Shown: positions 34,897-44,953, counted from the stretch's first letter. The stretch is DNA of 64,000 nucleotides from Sphingobacterium micropteri (GCF_014692515.1 NZ_JACOIK010000009.1:1-64000), one strand, 5' to 3'. Notes: generated by a model from the letters alone, not told the origin. Made by a program: numbers and translations.

Positions 34897-35970
34897 TTGG
34901 CCGATCTTATTGTCCATATTATTGTACCAGTCGCAATCTTCGCTTTCATCGCGGGGTTCACGCTATTTGCCGTCTACGCAGAGCGTAAGATCGCTGGTTT
35001 TGTACAAGATCGTTTAGGCCCAATGGAAACCGGAAAATATGGACTAATTCAAACATTGGCCGATATTTTAAAACTTTTACAGAAAGAGTTTATCACGCCC
35101 TCAGCGGCAGATAGAATTTTGTTCGCCGCGGCTCCTATTGTCATATTTGTAGCTGTCTTTATTGGCTTTAGTGTGGTGCCATGGGCACCTGACTTTATAC
35201 CAGCAAATACAAATACGGGGCTCTTTTTTATTATGGCAGTTGTTTCCATTGACGCCATCGGTATTTTAATGGCCGGTTGGGGATCCAACAATAAATATTC
35301 CCTACTGGGCGCTATTCGCGCTATAGCGCAGATGGTTTCTTACGAACTACCTGTGGGACTTTCGCTGATTGCAGCCGTCATGATCACACAGACGTTGAAC
35401 CTTAACGATATAGCTTATCTACAGGGGATTGCTTCACCCGAGCAGATCTATTTTATGGGATTTTGGGATGTAACCGATATCGGTGGGATTTTCGCTTGGC
35501 ACATCTTTCAAGCCCCGCATCTTCTCATCGTTTATGCTATTTTCTTTATCGCTTCGCTTGCCGAATGTAATCGTGCCCCTTTTGATATCCCGGAAGCTGA
35601 ATCGGAGCTTATCGGTGGCTTTCACACCGAATATGGCGGAATTAAATTTGCTTTTTTATTTCTCGCTGAATATGCCATGATGTTTCTGGTCGCGATATTG
35701 GGTGTGGTTATTTTCTTAGGCGGATGGAACAGTCCATTACCCAACATTGGCAGTTTACGTCTTGCCGACTGGACAACCGGATTGGGATGGGGAATTACGT
35801 GGACACTATTAAAATCACTGACAATTGTCGGTATACAGATGTGGATTCGCTGGACACTACCCCGTTTTCGGGCCGACCAACTGTTGACACTATGTTGGAA
35901 AGTTTTAATCCCATTAGCGTTTGTTTGTCTCGCTATATCGGGATTATGGAGAATATTGGTTATGTTGTAA
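34897..35970 (+). CDS. nuoH: NADH-quinone oxidoreductase subunit H
   Basis: This 357-residue membrane subunit of complex I links the hydrophilic arm to the proton-pumping arm and forms much of the quinone cavity. Motifs are AVYAERKIAGFVQDRLGP, IRAIAQMVSYELPVGLSLIA and AECNRAPFDIPEAESELIGG, all highly conserved. There is no ATG: the frame is closed by TAA at 34885, so the TTG at 34897 (MADLIVHI...) is the only reasonable start. It is the first gene of nuoHIJKLMN, with no nuoG upstream, which is unusual. Confidence 0.95.
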   Translation: MADLIVHIIVPVAIFAFIAGFTLFAVYAERKIAGFVQDRLGPMETGKYGLIQTLADILKLLQKEFITPSAADRILFAAAPIVIFVAVFIGFSVVPWAPDFIPANTNTGLFFIMAVVSIDAIGILMAGWGSNNKYSLLGAIRAIAQMVSYELPVGLSLIAAVMITQTLNLNDIAYLQGIASPEQIYFMGFWDVTDIGGIFAWHIFQAPHLLIVYAIFFIASLAECNRAPFDIPEAESELIGGFHTEYGGIKFAFLFLAEYAMMFLVAILGVVIFLGGWNSPLPNIGSLRLADWTTGLGWGITWTLLKSLTIVGIQMWIRWTLPRFRADQLLTLCWKVLIPLAFVCLAISGLWRILVML

Positions 35971-35983
35971 ATGTAAGATCGCA

Positions 35984-36547
35984 TTGGTAATAAAAACAAC
36001 CATACAAGGATTTATAACGGCTGTTAAAGGTTTATTTTTAACGGTCAGGCACCTGTTTGGCGCGAGGAAATCACGCAATATACGAGACATTCGTAACGAA
36101 AATTACTTCCAGCAACAACAAGGTGTTACGACGGTGCAATACCCAAAAGAAAAGATGCCTATCCCGGAAGTGGCACGTTATCAATTGCAGGTTGATATTG
36201 AGGACTGTATAGTCTGTGATCTATGTGCAAAAGCATGTCCGGTAGATTGTATAGACATCCAATCCATCAAATCCGTAGGTGTTATTGGCAAAACATCGGA
36301 TGGCAGCGTAAAACGATTATATCCGGAGAAGTTTGATATCGATATGGCGAAATGTATGTATTGTGGGCTATGTACCGTGGTATGTCCTACGGAATGTATC
36401 ACGATGACCGACCAATACGACCGCAGCACGACGAAACTGACAGATCTGATCTACGGCTTTTCCGATATGACAGATGAAGAAATAGTAAAACGAAAAGAAG
36501 AATGGACACGTTTTCAAGCTGATAAGGAGGCGGCAAAGAAAAAATAA
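35984..36547 (+). CDS. nuoI: NADH-quinone oxidoreductase subunit I (2x[4Fe-4S])
   Basis: This 187-residue subunit carries clusters N6a and N6b of complex I. Two ferredoxin motifs are intact: CIVCDLCAKACP and CMYCGLCTVVCP. The frame is open further upstream inside nuoH, but the natural start is the TTG at 35984 (MVIKTTIQGFITAVKGL), 13 bp after the nuoH stop. A GTG-free, ATG-free start is a second non-ATG case in this operon. The stop overlaps the nuoJ ATG (TAATG). Confidence 0.93.
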   Translation: MVIKTTIQGFITAVKGLFLTVRHLFGARKSRNIRDIRNENYFQQQQGVTTVQYPKEKMPIPEVARYQLQVDIEDCIVCDLCAKACPVDCIDIQSIKSVGVIGKTSDGSVKRLYPEKFDIDMAKCMYCGLCTVVCPTECITMTDQYDRSTTKLTDLIYGFSDMTDEEIVKRKEEWTRFQADKEAAKKK

Positions 36548-37095
36548 TGACGATGGAATCTTTATTATTCTATGCTTTTGCCGGCATGGCTATCGTTTCT
36601 GCCCTGCTATTGGTCAATATACGTAATACCGCCCGGGCGCTGTTTCTACTTTTCATAGTCCTTTTTGCAATGGCCGGACTATACCTTTTCGCACTGGCAG
36701 ACTTTATCGCGATTACACAGATTTTAGTCTATGTCGGCGGGGTACTTATTCTGTTGATTTTTGCCTTCATGCTGTCCAACAAAGAATTGCTCGATGACCT
36801 GCAATCTACATCAAAGCGTTTTATTTCGTTGCCTAACTGGCAAGCTTTGGTTTTAGCGTTTGTTTTCTTGAGTATTATGATATATAGTTATATCAGTTGG
36901 TCTGAACATATCCCCCAATGGATCCAGCAAGCAGAAGCCAAAGGAAAAATGATTTTGTCAACAGACAATAACATCAAAGCGCTGGGTTTCAAATTCATGA
37001 CGCAATATGTATTACCGTTCGAAATTATATCCGTCTTCCTCATGATGGCGCTTATCGGAGCTGCACATTTATCACGAAAGGAGGACAATAAATGA
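36547..37095 (+). CDS. nuoJ: NADH-quinone oxidoreductase subunit J
   Basis: This 182-residue membrane subunit has five predicted helices. The family signature is seen in DFIAITQILVYVGGVLILLI around residues 50-75, where helix 3 contains a pi-bulge in known structures. Its start overlaps nuoI by one base and its end overlaps nuoK by four (ATGA), so translation is coupled. Confidence 0.94.
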   Translation: MTMESLLFYAFAGMAIVSALLLVNIRNTARALFLLFIVLFAMAGLYLFALADFIAITQILVYVGGVLILLIFAFMLSNKELLDDLQSTSKRFISLPNWQALVLAFVFLSIMIYSYISWSEHIPQWIQQAEAKGKMILSTDNNIKALGFKFMTQYVLPFEIISVFLMMALIGAAHLSRKEDNK

Positions 37096-37397
37096 TAACG
37101 CTCACCCATTTTTTAGTTGTTAGCGCATGTATTTTTTGTATTGGCTTGTACGCCGTGCTGGCTAAGCGGAGCGCGATCATGATCCTTGTCGGTATCGAAC
37201 TCATGATTAATGCTGCGATATTGAATTTTGTAGCTTTCGGAAAGTACGACAAACTAAATTACGGAGGCCAAGTTTTTGCGCTATTTGCCATCGTTCTTGC
37301 CGCGGCGGCTGTTGCGGTAGGGCTAGCAATTATATTAAATGTATATCGGAATTTCAAAACCATTAATCCCGAAAATATCCACGAATTGAAAGACTGA
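37092..37397 (+). CDS. nuoK: NADH-quinone oxidoreductase subunit K
   Basis: This 101-residue, three-helix subunit starts MITLTHFLVVSACIFCIGLY. The conserved glutamates needed for proton transfer are visible: one in GIELMINAAILNFVAF (helix 2), with related acidic and charged residues in the following helix region. The size is standard. It overlaps nuoJ, and nuoL starts two bases after its stop. Confidence 0.95.
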   Translation: MITLTHFLVVSACIFCIGLYAVLAKRSAIMILVGIELMINAAILNFVAFGKYDKLNYGGQVFALFAIVLAAAAVAVGLAIILNVYRNFKTINPENIHELKD

Positions 37398-37399
37398 GC

Positions 37400-39409
37400 G
37401 TGAACATCTTTCTCCACATATCGCCCGTTACTGCTAGCATTCTTGTGATGTTGTGTCCATTGTTGGCTTTCCTTGTCCAGGCCTTATTGGGTAAAAAATC
37501 AATTTCCGGCAACATCGCATTAGTTGCTATTTTAGCAAGCACCCTGATAAGTCTATTTGGTGTATTCCTACCGATATGGAACGAAACAACTATTCTGCAA
37601 AAATGGGCATGGTTCACCATTGGACAGCATACACTTCATGTAGGGATACTTATTAATAACCTAACCGCATTAATGCAATTGATCGTTTGTATTATTGCGT
37701 TGCCCGTACATATTTATTCCCGAGCCTATATGAAAGGCGATAGCGGCATACACCGCTACTGGATGTATCTAAGCCTGTTCTGCTTTGCGATGTTAGGATT
37801 AACCGTTTCCCTAAACCTGTTACAATTATATATCTTTTGGGAATTGGTAGGTTTTGCTTCTTACTTGTTAATTGGCTTTTGGTTTACCAAAGAGACTGCT
37901 GCGCAAGCCAATAAAAAAGCGTTTCTGATCAACAGAATCGGAGACATCGGTTTTCTCATTGGGATAGCCCTTGTTTATGCAAATTGTGGCACATTAGACC
38001 TGTCCACTTTGTTTGGCAAAACAAGCGTCCTATCATCTATGGATAAGAATATGTCTTGGGTTACCTTCGCAGGACTGGCGTTTTTCTTGGGCGCTATGGC
38101 AAAATCGGCTCAGTTTCCATTGCATGTATGGCTACCCGATGCGATGGAGGGACCTACTGCTGTATCATCCCTTATCCATGCTGCCACGATGGTTGCGGCA
38201 GGTGTGTTCCTACTATGCACCGTTTTTCCGCTATTTAATGAGACGGTTCTCTTCGTTATCACTATTATTGGTACACTTACTGCACTGTCCGCTGCTATTT
38301 TCGCGTTAGGGCAATATGATATTAAAAAAGTACTTGCCTTTTCGACTATCTCCCAGCTGGGTTTTATGATGGTAGGTGTGGGCATTGGTGCATGGAATGC
38401 CGCGATGTTTCACCTCACCACACATGCCTTTTTTAAATGTTTACTGTTCCTCTCAGCAGGTGCAGTTATCCACGAAATGGCACATTTGAAAGCAAAAGCA
38501 CAATTAACTATTGATCCACAGGATTTACGTCATATGGGCGGCTTAAGACATTTTATGCCGAAGACCTTTGTTTGTATGGTTATCGCTTCGTTATCCCTTG
38601 CGGGGTTCCCACTCACGTCGGGTTATCTTTCTAAGGATAGTATTGTGATCACCGCATACGAATGGGCGAGTCATCTCGGTACGGCTTATATGTTAATCCC
38701 TGTATTGTTGATTATTGTTAGCTTACTTACAGCCTTCTATATCGGTCGGCTTATTTTCAAGACATTTTTCGGTTCTTTTAAATACCGTTCTCTTACCGGA
38801 GCAGGTATCTCGTTCCATGAGGCACCCAAAGCTATGCTTATTCCGATGATTTTCCTTGCTGCGGGCAGTTTATTCCCATTTTTCGGAATATCGTTAACCG
38901 ATTATCATAGCGCATGGATTATGCATACATTGGAAACGGAAAGCAGCTACCCCACCCTTGCACAGGCTCATTTATTCATTCCTGCGCTTTTAACGGGGGG
39001 AGCAATCTTGGCCTGGCTTATTGGATGGAATTGGTATGTCAAACAGAAATACCCCTTATCGGAAAACAACGTATGGGTACATTTTGCCCATAAGCAAAGT
39101 TATATAAATGAGTTTAACGAACGCGTGTTCGTCAATGGAACCATAGGACTAAGCCGTATACTATATACTTTCGATCGCTATGTGGTAGATGGACTCACCA
39201 AATTTTTCTCTTGGTTTGTACGTCAGCTTTCCGTGGTTGTTTATTGGTTTGACAAGCATATTGTCGATGGATTGGTCAATTTAGTCGCTAACGCGACGTA
39301 TTATATCGGTCATCTTGTTCGGCATGTTCAAAATGGACAGTTACAAACGTATTTGGGTTTTGCACTAACCATAGTTGTTTTGGGAATACTTTATCTGATA
39401 ATTAAATAG
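37400..39409 (+). CDS. nuoL: NADH-quinone oxidoreductase subunit L
   Basis: This 669-residue antiporter-like proton-pump subunit has the proton-antiporter core: SAQFPLHVWLPDAMEGPTA, SSLIHAATMVAAGVFLL and KKVLAFSTISQLGFMMVGVG. The long lateral helix and an extended C-terminal tail follow. A GTG start at 37400 is used. The C-terminal 100 residues contain repeated VYWFDKHIVDGLVN-like stretches (FDRYVVDGLTKFFSW, then FDKHIVDGLVNLVAN), the amphipathic lateral-helix end seen in many NuoL. Confidence 0.96.
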   Translation: MNIFLHISPVTASILVMLCPLLAFLVQALLGKKSISGNIALVAILASTLISLFGVFLPIWNETTILQKWAWFTIGQHTLHVGILINNLTALMQLIVCIIALPVHIYSRAYMKGDSGIHRYWMYLSLFCFAMLGLTVSLNLLQLYIFWELVGFASYLLIGFWFTKETAAQANKKAFLINRIGDIGFLIGIALVYANCGTLDLSTLFGKTSVLSSMDKNMSWVTFAGLAFFLGAMAKSAQFPLHVWLPDAMEGPTAVSSLIHAATMVAAGVFLLCTVFPLFNETVLFVITIIGTLTALSAAIFALGQYDIKKVLAFSTISQLGFMMVGVGIGAWNAAMFHLTTHAFFKCLLFLSAGAVIHEMAHLKAKAQLTIDPQDLRHMGGLRHFMPKTFVCMVIASLSLAGFPLTSGYLSKDSIVITAYEWASHLGTAYMLIPVLLIIVSLLTAFYIGRLIFKTFFGSFKYRSLTGAGISFHEAPKAMLIPMIFLAAGSLFPFFGISLTDYHSAWIMHTLETESSYPTLAQAHLFIPALLTGGAILAWLIGWNWYVKQKYPLSENNVWVHFAHKQSYINEFNERVFVNGTIGLSRILYTFDRYVVDGLTKFFSWFVRQLSVVVYWFDKHIVDGLVNLVANATYYIGHLVRHVQNGQLQTYLGFALTIVVLGILYLIIK

Positions 39410-39412
39410 AAA

Positions 39413-41017
39413 ATGGGCTTGTTATCCATATTGATATTTTTACCACTTGTTGCTACGTTGCTGATTTTGGTCTTGCCAACATCAGCCAAAGCAACCTATA
39501 AATACATCGCATTAGGTTTCACCTTTCTGCAATTTGGGCTTTCACTTTATCTCTACGGAAATTTTGAAGCATCATTGGGCGGTATTCAACAGCTAGAGGC
39601 CTACCAATTTGTGGAACAGCTGTCGTGGATACGCATGGACTTAGGTGCCATCGGAAAACTAGAGATAGACTATCTCGTCGGTGTAGACGGGATTTCGCTA
39701 CCTCTTATCGTGCTAAGCACACTGGTTATGCTGATGGGCGTAGGTGCTTCGTGGAACATAGATAAAAGTCCGAAGGGGTATTTTGCCTTATTAATGATAC
39801 TGAATACGGCCGTGATGGGTATTTTCTCTGCGCTGGACTTCTTCCTGTTCTATGTGTTTTACGAAGTGATGCTGCTCCCGCTTTATTTCCTCATCGGGAT
39901 ATGGGGAGGAGAACGACGCGAATATGCTGCTATCAAGTTCTTTATCTATACCTTGCTGGGGTCGGTACTCATGCTTTTGATTATCGTCGGACTTTATTTC
40001 TCGGTCATCAACCCGGTAACAGGAGCGCATACATTCAATATGCTGCACATGATGAATCCCGCCAACTATGTGGACGGTTCTTTCTTTGCTTATATTGCCA
40101 ACTATCATGATGTCTTCGGCATACCCGCTCGTCTGATCGGATTTATTGTCTTATTTTTTGCCTTTGCCATTAAAGTGCCGATTGTTCCATTACACACTTG
40201 GCTACCTGATGCACACGTAGAAGCCCCTACGCCGGTCTCTATTATCCTTGCCGGTATATTGTTGAAAATAGGCGGATACGGGATTATCCGGGTCTGTTAC
40301 AGCATTTTTCCCGATATCGCGGCTACTACTAATTGGTGGCTCGCCTTGATCGGCGTCGTATCCATATTATATGGCGCACTCAATGCATTGGCACAAAAAG
40401 ATCTAAAACGCATGATTGCGTATTCTTCGGTATCACACATGGGATTCGTACTACTGGGAATCGCGTCCTTAACCGCAGAGGGACTAGCCGGTGCTATGTT
40501 CCAAATGGTTTCCCACGGATTCCTCAGTGCAGCGCTATTTTTTCTGGTCGGCGTCCTATACGATCGCGTACACGACCGTTATATTTATAATTTCCGCGGA
40601 CTCGCTTCACTTATGCCCAAATATACCGCTTATGTGGCTATCGCATTTTTTGCTTCCTTGGGGCTGCCCGGTTTCTCTGCTTTCATTGGAGAGGCCTTCG
40701 TCATTATTGGGGCGTTCAATGCAGAAAGCATGACAACAGGTGTACCTCGTTGGATGGCGATAGGTGGTTCTATTGGTATACTATTAAGTGCAGCATACTT
40801 CTTATGGACATTACAACGCATGTTTTTCGGACAGACACGCCTACAAGGTGGACAAGTATGGAAAGAAGCCCTCACTGATTTAAACACCCGCGAACAAGTA
40901 ATCTTGTTTCCGGCACTTGCCCTGGCATTACTATTAGGCATTATGCCTTCCCTTGTATTTAGCAACCTCAATGCTTCGGTACTGCAACTTATTGATTTAA
41001 TAAAACCCTACTTGTAA
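39413..41017 (+). CDS. nuoM: NADH-quinone oxidoreductase subunit M
   Basis: This 534-residue antiporter-like subunit of complex I has about 14 membrane helices. The key glutamate of helix 5 is in FYVFYEVMLLPLYFLIGIWG, and the lysine helices are in KVPIVPLHTWLPDAHVEAPT and KDLKRMIAYSSVSHMGFVLL. The start is the ATG at 39413, three bases after the nuoL stop. It is in the usual order L-M-N. Confidence 0.96.
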   Translation: MGLLSILIFLPLVATLLILVLPTSAKATYKYIALGFTFLQFGLSLYLYGNFEASLGGIQQLEAYQFVEQLSWIRMDLGAIGKLEIDYLVGVDGISLPLIVLSTLVMLMGVGASWNIDKSPKGYFALLMILNTAVMGIFSALDFFLFYVFYEVMLLPLYFLIGIWGGERREYAAIKFFIYTLLGSVLMLLIIVGLYFSVINPVTGAHTFNMLHMMNPANYVDGSFFAYIANYHDVFGIPARLIGFIVLFFAFAIKVPIVPLHTWLPDAHVEAPTPVSIILAGILLKIGGYGIIRVCYSIFPDIAATTNWWLALIGVVSILYGALNALAQKDLKRMIAYSSVSHMGFVLLGIASLTAEGLAGAMFQMVSHGFLSAALFFLVGVLYDRVHDRYIYNFRGLASLMPKYTAYVAIAFFASLGLPGFSAFIGEAFVIIGAFNAESMTTGVPRWMAIGGSIGILLSAAYFLWTLQRMFFGQTRLQGGQVWKEALTDLNTREQVILFPALALALLLGIMPSLVFSNLNASVLQLIDLIKPYL

Positions 41018-41030
41018 AGTTAAGCATAAC

Positions 41031-42494
41031 GTGAACGTATCCATACCCAACATACTCGACCAGATTATCGCTTCCGTTCCACTTTTTAAACCGGAACTAG
41101 CACTAATTATCGGTTTTATTGTGTGCATCTTCATAGCCCTTTTCTTGGAGAAACGTTGGAGGAACAGTACGTTTATCGGCTGTATAGTTACACTGGGGTT
41201 TTCATTGTACTATCTCATCGGACAATTATCTACAACCGCAACAGGCTTTTCCGGCATGTGGTTGGTCGATACCTGGAGCACATACGCCCGCCTTATAGTC
41301 GTATGTAGCACCGTCATTATCGCTATATTCTTGCAACAACAGCATTCAAAAAACAATGGTGATGTGTATAGCATACTGATAGCCGCCACCTTAGGCATGC
41401 ATGTATTAAGTAGCACAAGCCATTGGTTAATGGGATTCATCGGGATAGAAATGGTTTCTATTGCTTCCTATATATTGGTGGGTTATTTTTCCCACAATAA
41501 GACACAGTCCGAAGCTGCAATGAAGTATGTCCTTTTCGGATCGGTATGTGCTGCGGTGATGCTCTATGGTCTTTCACTTATATACGGATTGACGGGCAAT
41601 CTAGATTTTCAGTCGGCCGAGCACCTACAAGGATTGATGGATGCCCCGGAGGCGATTATTACGTTGGCTTTACTTTTTGTGTTTGCAGGTATCGGGTTTA
41701 AACTCAGCTTTGTCCCTTTTCATGTATGGAGCCCGGACGTCTATCAAGGTGCACCTACAGCCATTACCGCTTTTCTATCCACTATCCCTAAAATAGGCGC
41801 TATCATATTATTTGCCCGTCTCTACCAATCATGGTCATCCACGGCATTTTACTTTTCCGAATTAAGCACTTGGTTTATGACCATCGTGGCCATCGTCACG
41901 ATGCTTGTGGGCAATCTCGCTGCGCTTCGACAGCAGGACGTCAAACGGATGATGGCTTATTCGTCCATCGGGCATACGGGCTTGTTACTTATGGCCGTAT
42001 TTGCCTATCAAGATTTGAACAGCTATCTGCTATTCTACATCGTAGCCTATGTATTGATGAATCTAGCCACTTTTATCTTTATCGATCAAATAGAACAACA
42101 GACAGGGTCTACGTCCCTTCTTTCTTACACAGGTCTGGGCAAGAAGATGCCGATATTGTTTACGGCGTTTACGTTAGTTGCGATCTCGCTTATTGGCATA
42201 CCGCCAACTGTAGGGTTTGTAGCAAAACTAATGGTGTTTACCTCCACCTTTTCCGTCTTTCAATCTTCCGGCGATACCGGTGCGCTTCTTTTGCTTATCA
42301 TCGGTGCACTTACATCAGCTATCTCGCTGTTTTTCTATTTCAAGATTCCATTATATGCATTTCTGCGCAGTAGTGACCAACCTGTAATACTTAAGAAACA
42401 GTTTGGTGTGCTGCTAGTGATAGCCTATATCTTAACGGCATTGGTTATTTTGTTTGGAATATTCCCGAACTGGGTGATGCAGGTACTAGCGTAA
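41031..42494 (+). CDS. nuoN: NADH-quinone oxidoreductase subunit N
   Basis: This 487-residue third antiporter-like subunit has FIGIEMVSIASYILVGYF (helix 5 glutamate), SFVPFHVWSPDVYQGAPT and QDVKRMMAYSSIGHTGLLLM, all family signatures. The start is GTG at 41031. It is the last nuo gene of this cluster; DUF4254 follows 32 bp later with its own -7 motif. Confidence 0.95.
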   Translation: MNVSIPNILDQIIASVPLFKPELALIIGFIVCIFIALFLEKRWRNSTFIGCIVTLGFSLYYLIGQLSTTATGFSGMWLVDTWSTYARLIVVCSTVIIAIFLQQQHSKNNGDVYSILIAATLGMHVLSSTSHWLMGFIGIEMVSIASYILVGYFSHNKTQSEAAMKYVLFGSVCAAVMLYGLSLIYGLTGNLDFQSAEHLQGLMDAPEAIITLALLFVFAGIGFKLSFVPFHVWSPDVYQGAPTAITAFLSTIPKIGAIILFARLYQSWSSTAFYFSELSTWFMTIVAIVTMLVGNLAALRQQDVKRMMAYSSIGHTGLLLMAVFAYQDLNSYLLFYIVAYVLMNLATFIFIDQIEQQTGSTSLLSYTGLGKKMPILFTAFTLVAISLIGIPPTVGFVAKLMVFTSTFSVFQSSGDTGALLLLIIGALTSAISLFFYFKIPLYAFLRSSDQPVILKKQFGVLLVIAYILTALVILFGIFPNWVMQVLA

Positions 42495-42512
42495 AAAGAA
42501 CAAAAGAAAATC

Positions 42513-42520
42513 TTATCTTT
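42513..42520 (+). promoter_or_regulatory. -7 promoter element before DUF4254 gene
   Basis: TATCTTTG lies only 6 bp before the ATG at 42527, so the transcript would be nearly leaderless. It marks the start of the polysaccharide locus. Confidence 0.6.
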
Positions 42521-42526
42521 GCTGTT

Positions 42527-43132
42527 ATGATTAGCGCAATTGCCAACAAGATATTTCAACGTGCCATCGAGGATTATCATCGTCATGATGATATTGACCA
42601 TCCTATAGAGAATCCATACAATAGCCTGTCGTTAGAACATTTACTGTATCTTAAATGCTGGATAGACACCGTACAGTGGCACATGGAAGATGTCGTTCGC
42701 AATCCGGATATTACTCCAGAAGAAGGATTGAACTGGAAACGGCGTATCGACAAGCAAAATCAGATACGTACGGATACGGTCGAATATATCGATAGTTATT
42801 ATTTACAGGAGTACAGTGATGTCCGGGCAAAAGAGCATGCACATATCAATACCGAGAGCCCCGCCTGGGCTATCGATAGGCTGTCCATTTTGGCATTGAA
42901 GATATACCACATGAATCTGGAAGCCAATCGTATCGATGCGGATCAAGCGCATATTGCTTCCTGTAAGTCAAAATTAGACGTCTTACTAGAACAACGTAAA
43001 GACCTATCACAAAGTATCGATGAATTACTTACCGATATCGCCGCTGGAAATAAATACATGAAAGTATACAAACAGATGAAAATGTATAACGATCCATCGC
43101 TGAACCCGGTCCTTTACAAAAAAACACCATAG
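42527..43132 (+). CDS. DUF4254 domain protein
   Basis: This 201-residue helical protein is of the DUF4254 family, recognised by DIDHPIENPYNSLSLEHLLY and LKCWIDTVQWHMEDVVRNPD near the N-terminus. No enzymatic motif is evident. In Bacteroidota this family typically sits beside a GT9 heptosyltransferase-like gene, as here (5 bp downstream), which suggests a link to LPS core assembly. The biochemical role is not established as far as I know. Confidence 0.85.
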   Translation: MISAIANKIFQRAIEDYHRHDDIDHPIENPYNSLSLEHLLYLKCWIDTVQWHMEDVVRNPDITPEEGLNWKRRIDKQNQIRTDTVEYIDSYYLQEYSDVRAKEHAHINTESPAWAIDRLSILALKIYHMNLEANRIDADQAHIASCKSKLDVLLEQRKDLSQSIDELLTDIAAGNKYMKVYKQMKMYNDPSLNPVLYKKTP

Positions 43133-43137
43133 GGAAA

Positions 43138-44154
43138 ATGAAGAAAGCCCGAGTCTTGGTTGTACGTTTCTCGGCAATGGGAGATGTGGCTATGGTAGCT
43201 TCTGTCTTGCGAGAGCTTAGCGCTCAACATAAGCAGATAGAACTCATCATGGTAAGCCGTCCGCAGTTTGCTGCATTTTTTGACGGTATTCCCAATCTTA
43301 TCTTCCACCCGATCTTTCCCGATCAGCAACACAAAGGTCCCAAAGGGCTATGGCGACTTTTTAACGAGCTCAAAAAATACGACATTGACTATGTAGCCGA
43401 TCTGCATAACAATATCCGTTCGCGCATTCTCACGCTATTTTTTAAAACGGCCGGCTATCATCTGGCGATACTCGATAAAGCACGCCATCGAAAAAAAGAG
43501 CTGACCAAAAAAAGGCATAAGATTTTCAAACCATTACGTGCTACGGTGGAGCGCTATGCTGATGTATTCCGGACACTCGGATTTTCATTGAAATTAAACC
43601 ACCACCTACAGCGAGAAGAACGCCCCGTACCCGAGGATTACCATACTTCATTGACATCTGAAACCATCAAAATCGGTATCGCCCCCTTTGCCCAGCATCC
43701 TTACAAAGTATGGAAACTAAATCATTGGGATACGATTTTCAAAACGTTTTCGGCTTCTGCCTATACTTTTTTCATCTTCGGTGGTGGAAAACAGGAACTG
43801 GAGACCGCGGCAGCCTGGAGCGCCCGATATCCACATGTACACAACACCATTGGCCAATTGGGGTTAACGGGCGAGCTTGATCTCATCAGCCACTTAGACG
43901 TAATGATTAGTATGGATTCTTCCGGTATGCATATGGCCTCTTTAGTGGGCACACGCTGTATATCGATATGGGGGGCAACACATCCCTATGCAGGCTTCTT
44001 GGGTTATGGGCAATCGACAGCAGATTGCGTTCAGGTAGAACATCCCAATCGCCCTAGTTCGATATATGGAAACAAGTCCTGCATCTGTAACGGCGTAGAA
44101 GCCATTGAACTCGTAACACCCGAGATGGTTGTGGATAAGATTCGCAGCTTGTAA
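43138..44154 (+). CDS. Glycosyltransferase family 9 (ADP-heptose:LPS heptosyltransferase-like)
   Basis: This 338-residue enzyme of GT-B fold starts VLVVRFSAMGDVAMVASVLR, the GT9 N-terminal signature. The nucleotide-sugar site is near FAQHPYKVWKLNHWDTI, and SHLDVMISMDSSGMHMASLVG is the C-terminal donor-binding motif. GT9 members add heptose to LPS core. It overlaps no gene but follows DUF4254 by 5 bp, so it is co-transcribed. The donor and acceptor are inferred from the family only. Confidence 0.9.
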   Translation: MKKARVLVVRFSAMGDVAMVASVLRELSAQHKQIELIMVSRPQFAAFFDGIPNLIFHPIFPDQQHKGPKGLWRLFNELKKYDIDYVADLHNNIRSRILTLFFKTAGYHLAILDKARHRKKELTKKRHKIFKPLRATVERYADVFRTLGFSLKLNHHLQREERPVPEDYHTSLTSETIKIGIAPFAQHPYKVWKLNHWDTIFKTFSASAYTFFIFGGGKQELETAAAWSARYPHVHNTIGQLGLTGELDLISHLDVMISMDSSGMHMASLVGTRCISIWGATHPYAGFLGYGQSTADCVQVEHPNRPSSIYGNKSCICNGVEAIELVTPEMVVDKIRSL

Positions 44155-44167
44155 AGCACGGGGATCC

Positions 44168-44935
44168 TCAAGGTCTTTGTGCATATAAAAAGAAACTCTT
44201 CTTCTTTCCGAATGTATAAGCTAGCTGGGACACCAGGATTAATGGTGTGCGCTCTATTTTTCGGGATAACGACCGCCAATAATAAGCCAAATTCTTCTTT
44301 TTATTTCCCCAGGAATCCTCCCACCAGTGGATGGCCAGCGTATTTGGGGTGACACAACTTTCATGGAATGTTTCCATCCACGAAAAAGGATAAAAATAAT
44401 CTTTCGTGAGGACAAGTACATCCGCTAATCGTTGGGTTTTATAGGTATCCACGCCATATTTATTCATCAACACTTCTGTCGAGACAACAGGGGCAGCCAT
44501 AGGGTGATATTTCATACGCTGCAGTTTTTCGGTCTCTTGCAAGCAAAGTTCTATAAAGCTATTTCCTGGCTCACATCCGATAACAGCCGTATTAAACGGA
44601 AATTTCGACACGCCGATTTCTGTCTGAAACCCGATGAATGCTTTTTCGTTAAGCAAACTATCAAAGGTTTTTATCACCTCCACATCGGTATCGAAATAAA
44701 TCCCCCCTCGTTTAAACAACGCATATAAACGCATATAATCAGCGATAAATGCCCATCGCTTCTGTTTGTACAAGATTTTCAGAAAAGGCATGCTGTCAAA
44801 CGGTGTATTGGATTCATCCCATCTTATAATTTCATAATCCGGCAGAAGCGTTTCCCACGATTTAATGCACTTTTGAATGGTTTCACTATATGCCCCTCCC
44901 CCATACCAACAAAAATGAATTATTTTAGGAATCAT
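44168..44935 (-). CDS. Glycosyltransferase family 32 (DXD sugar transferase)
   Basis: This 255-residue GT-A enzyme begins MIPKIIHFCWYGGG, typical for GT32/Och1-like capsular polysaccharide transferases. The metal-binding DXD is in ADYMRLYALFKRGGIYFDTD near residue 90. An upstream TTG-started extension of 20 codons is not used, because IPKIIHFCWYG is the conserved beginning. It faces right-to-left against the neighbouring genes, with a divergent promoter region (44936-45095). Confidence 0.88.
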   Translation of the reverse strand: MIPKIIHFCWYGGGAYSETIQKCIKSWETLLPDYEIIRWDESNTPFDSMPFLKILYKQKRWAFIADYMRLYALFKRGGIYFDTDVEVIKTFDSLLNEKAFIGFQTEIGVSKFPFNTAVIGCEPGNSFIELCLQETEKLQRMKYHPMAAPVVSTEVLMNKYGVDTYKTQRLADVLVLTKDYFYPFSWMETFHESCVTPNTLAIHWWEDSWGNKKKNLAYYWRSLSRKIERTPLILVSQLAYTFGKKKSFFLYAQRP

Positions 44936-44953
44936 CGTTTTACTTTCTAATTT

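Noticed and set aside
35921..35983. Upstream extension of nuoI inside nuoH
   Set aside because: The 21 extra residues have no similarity to NuoI, and the TTG at 35984 gives the usual N-terminus.
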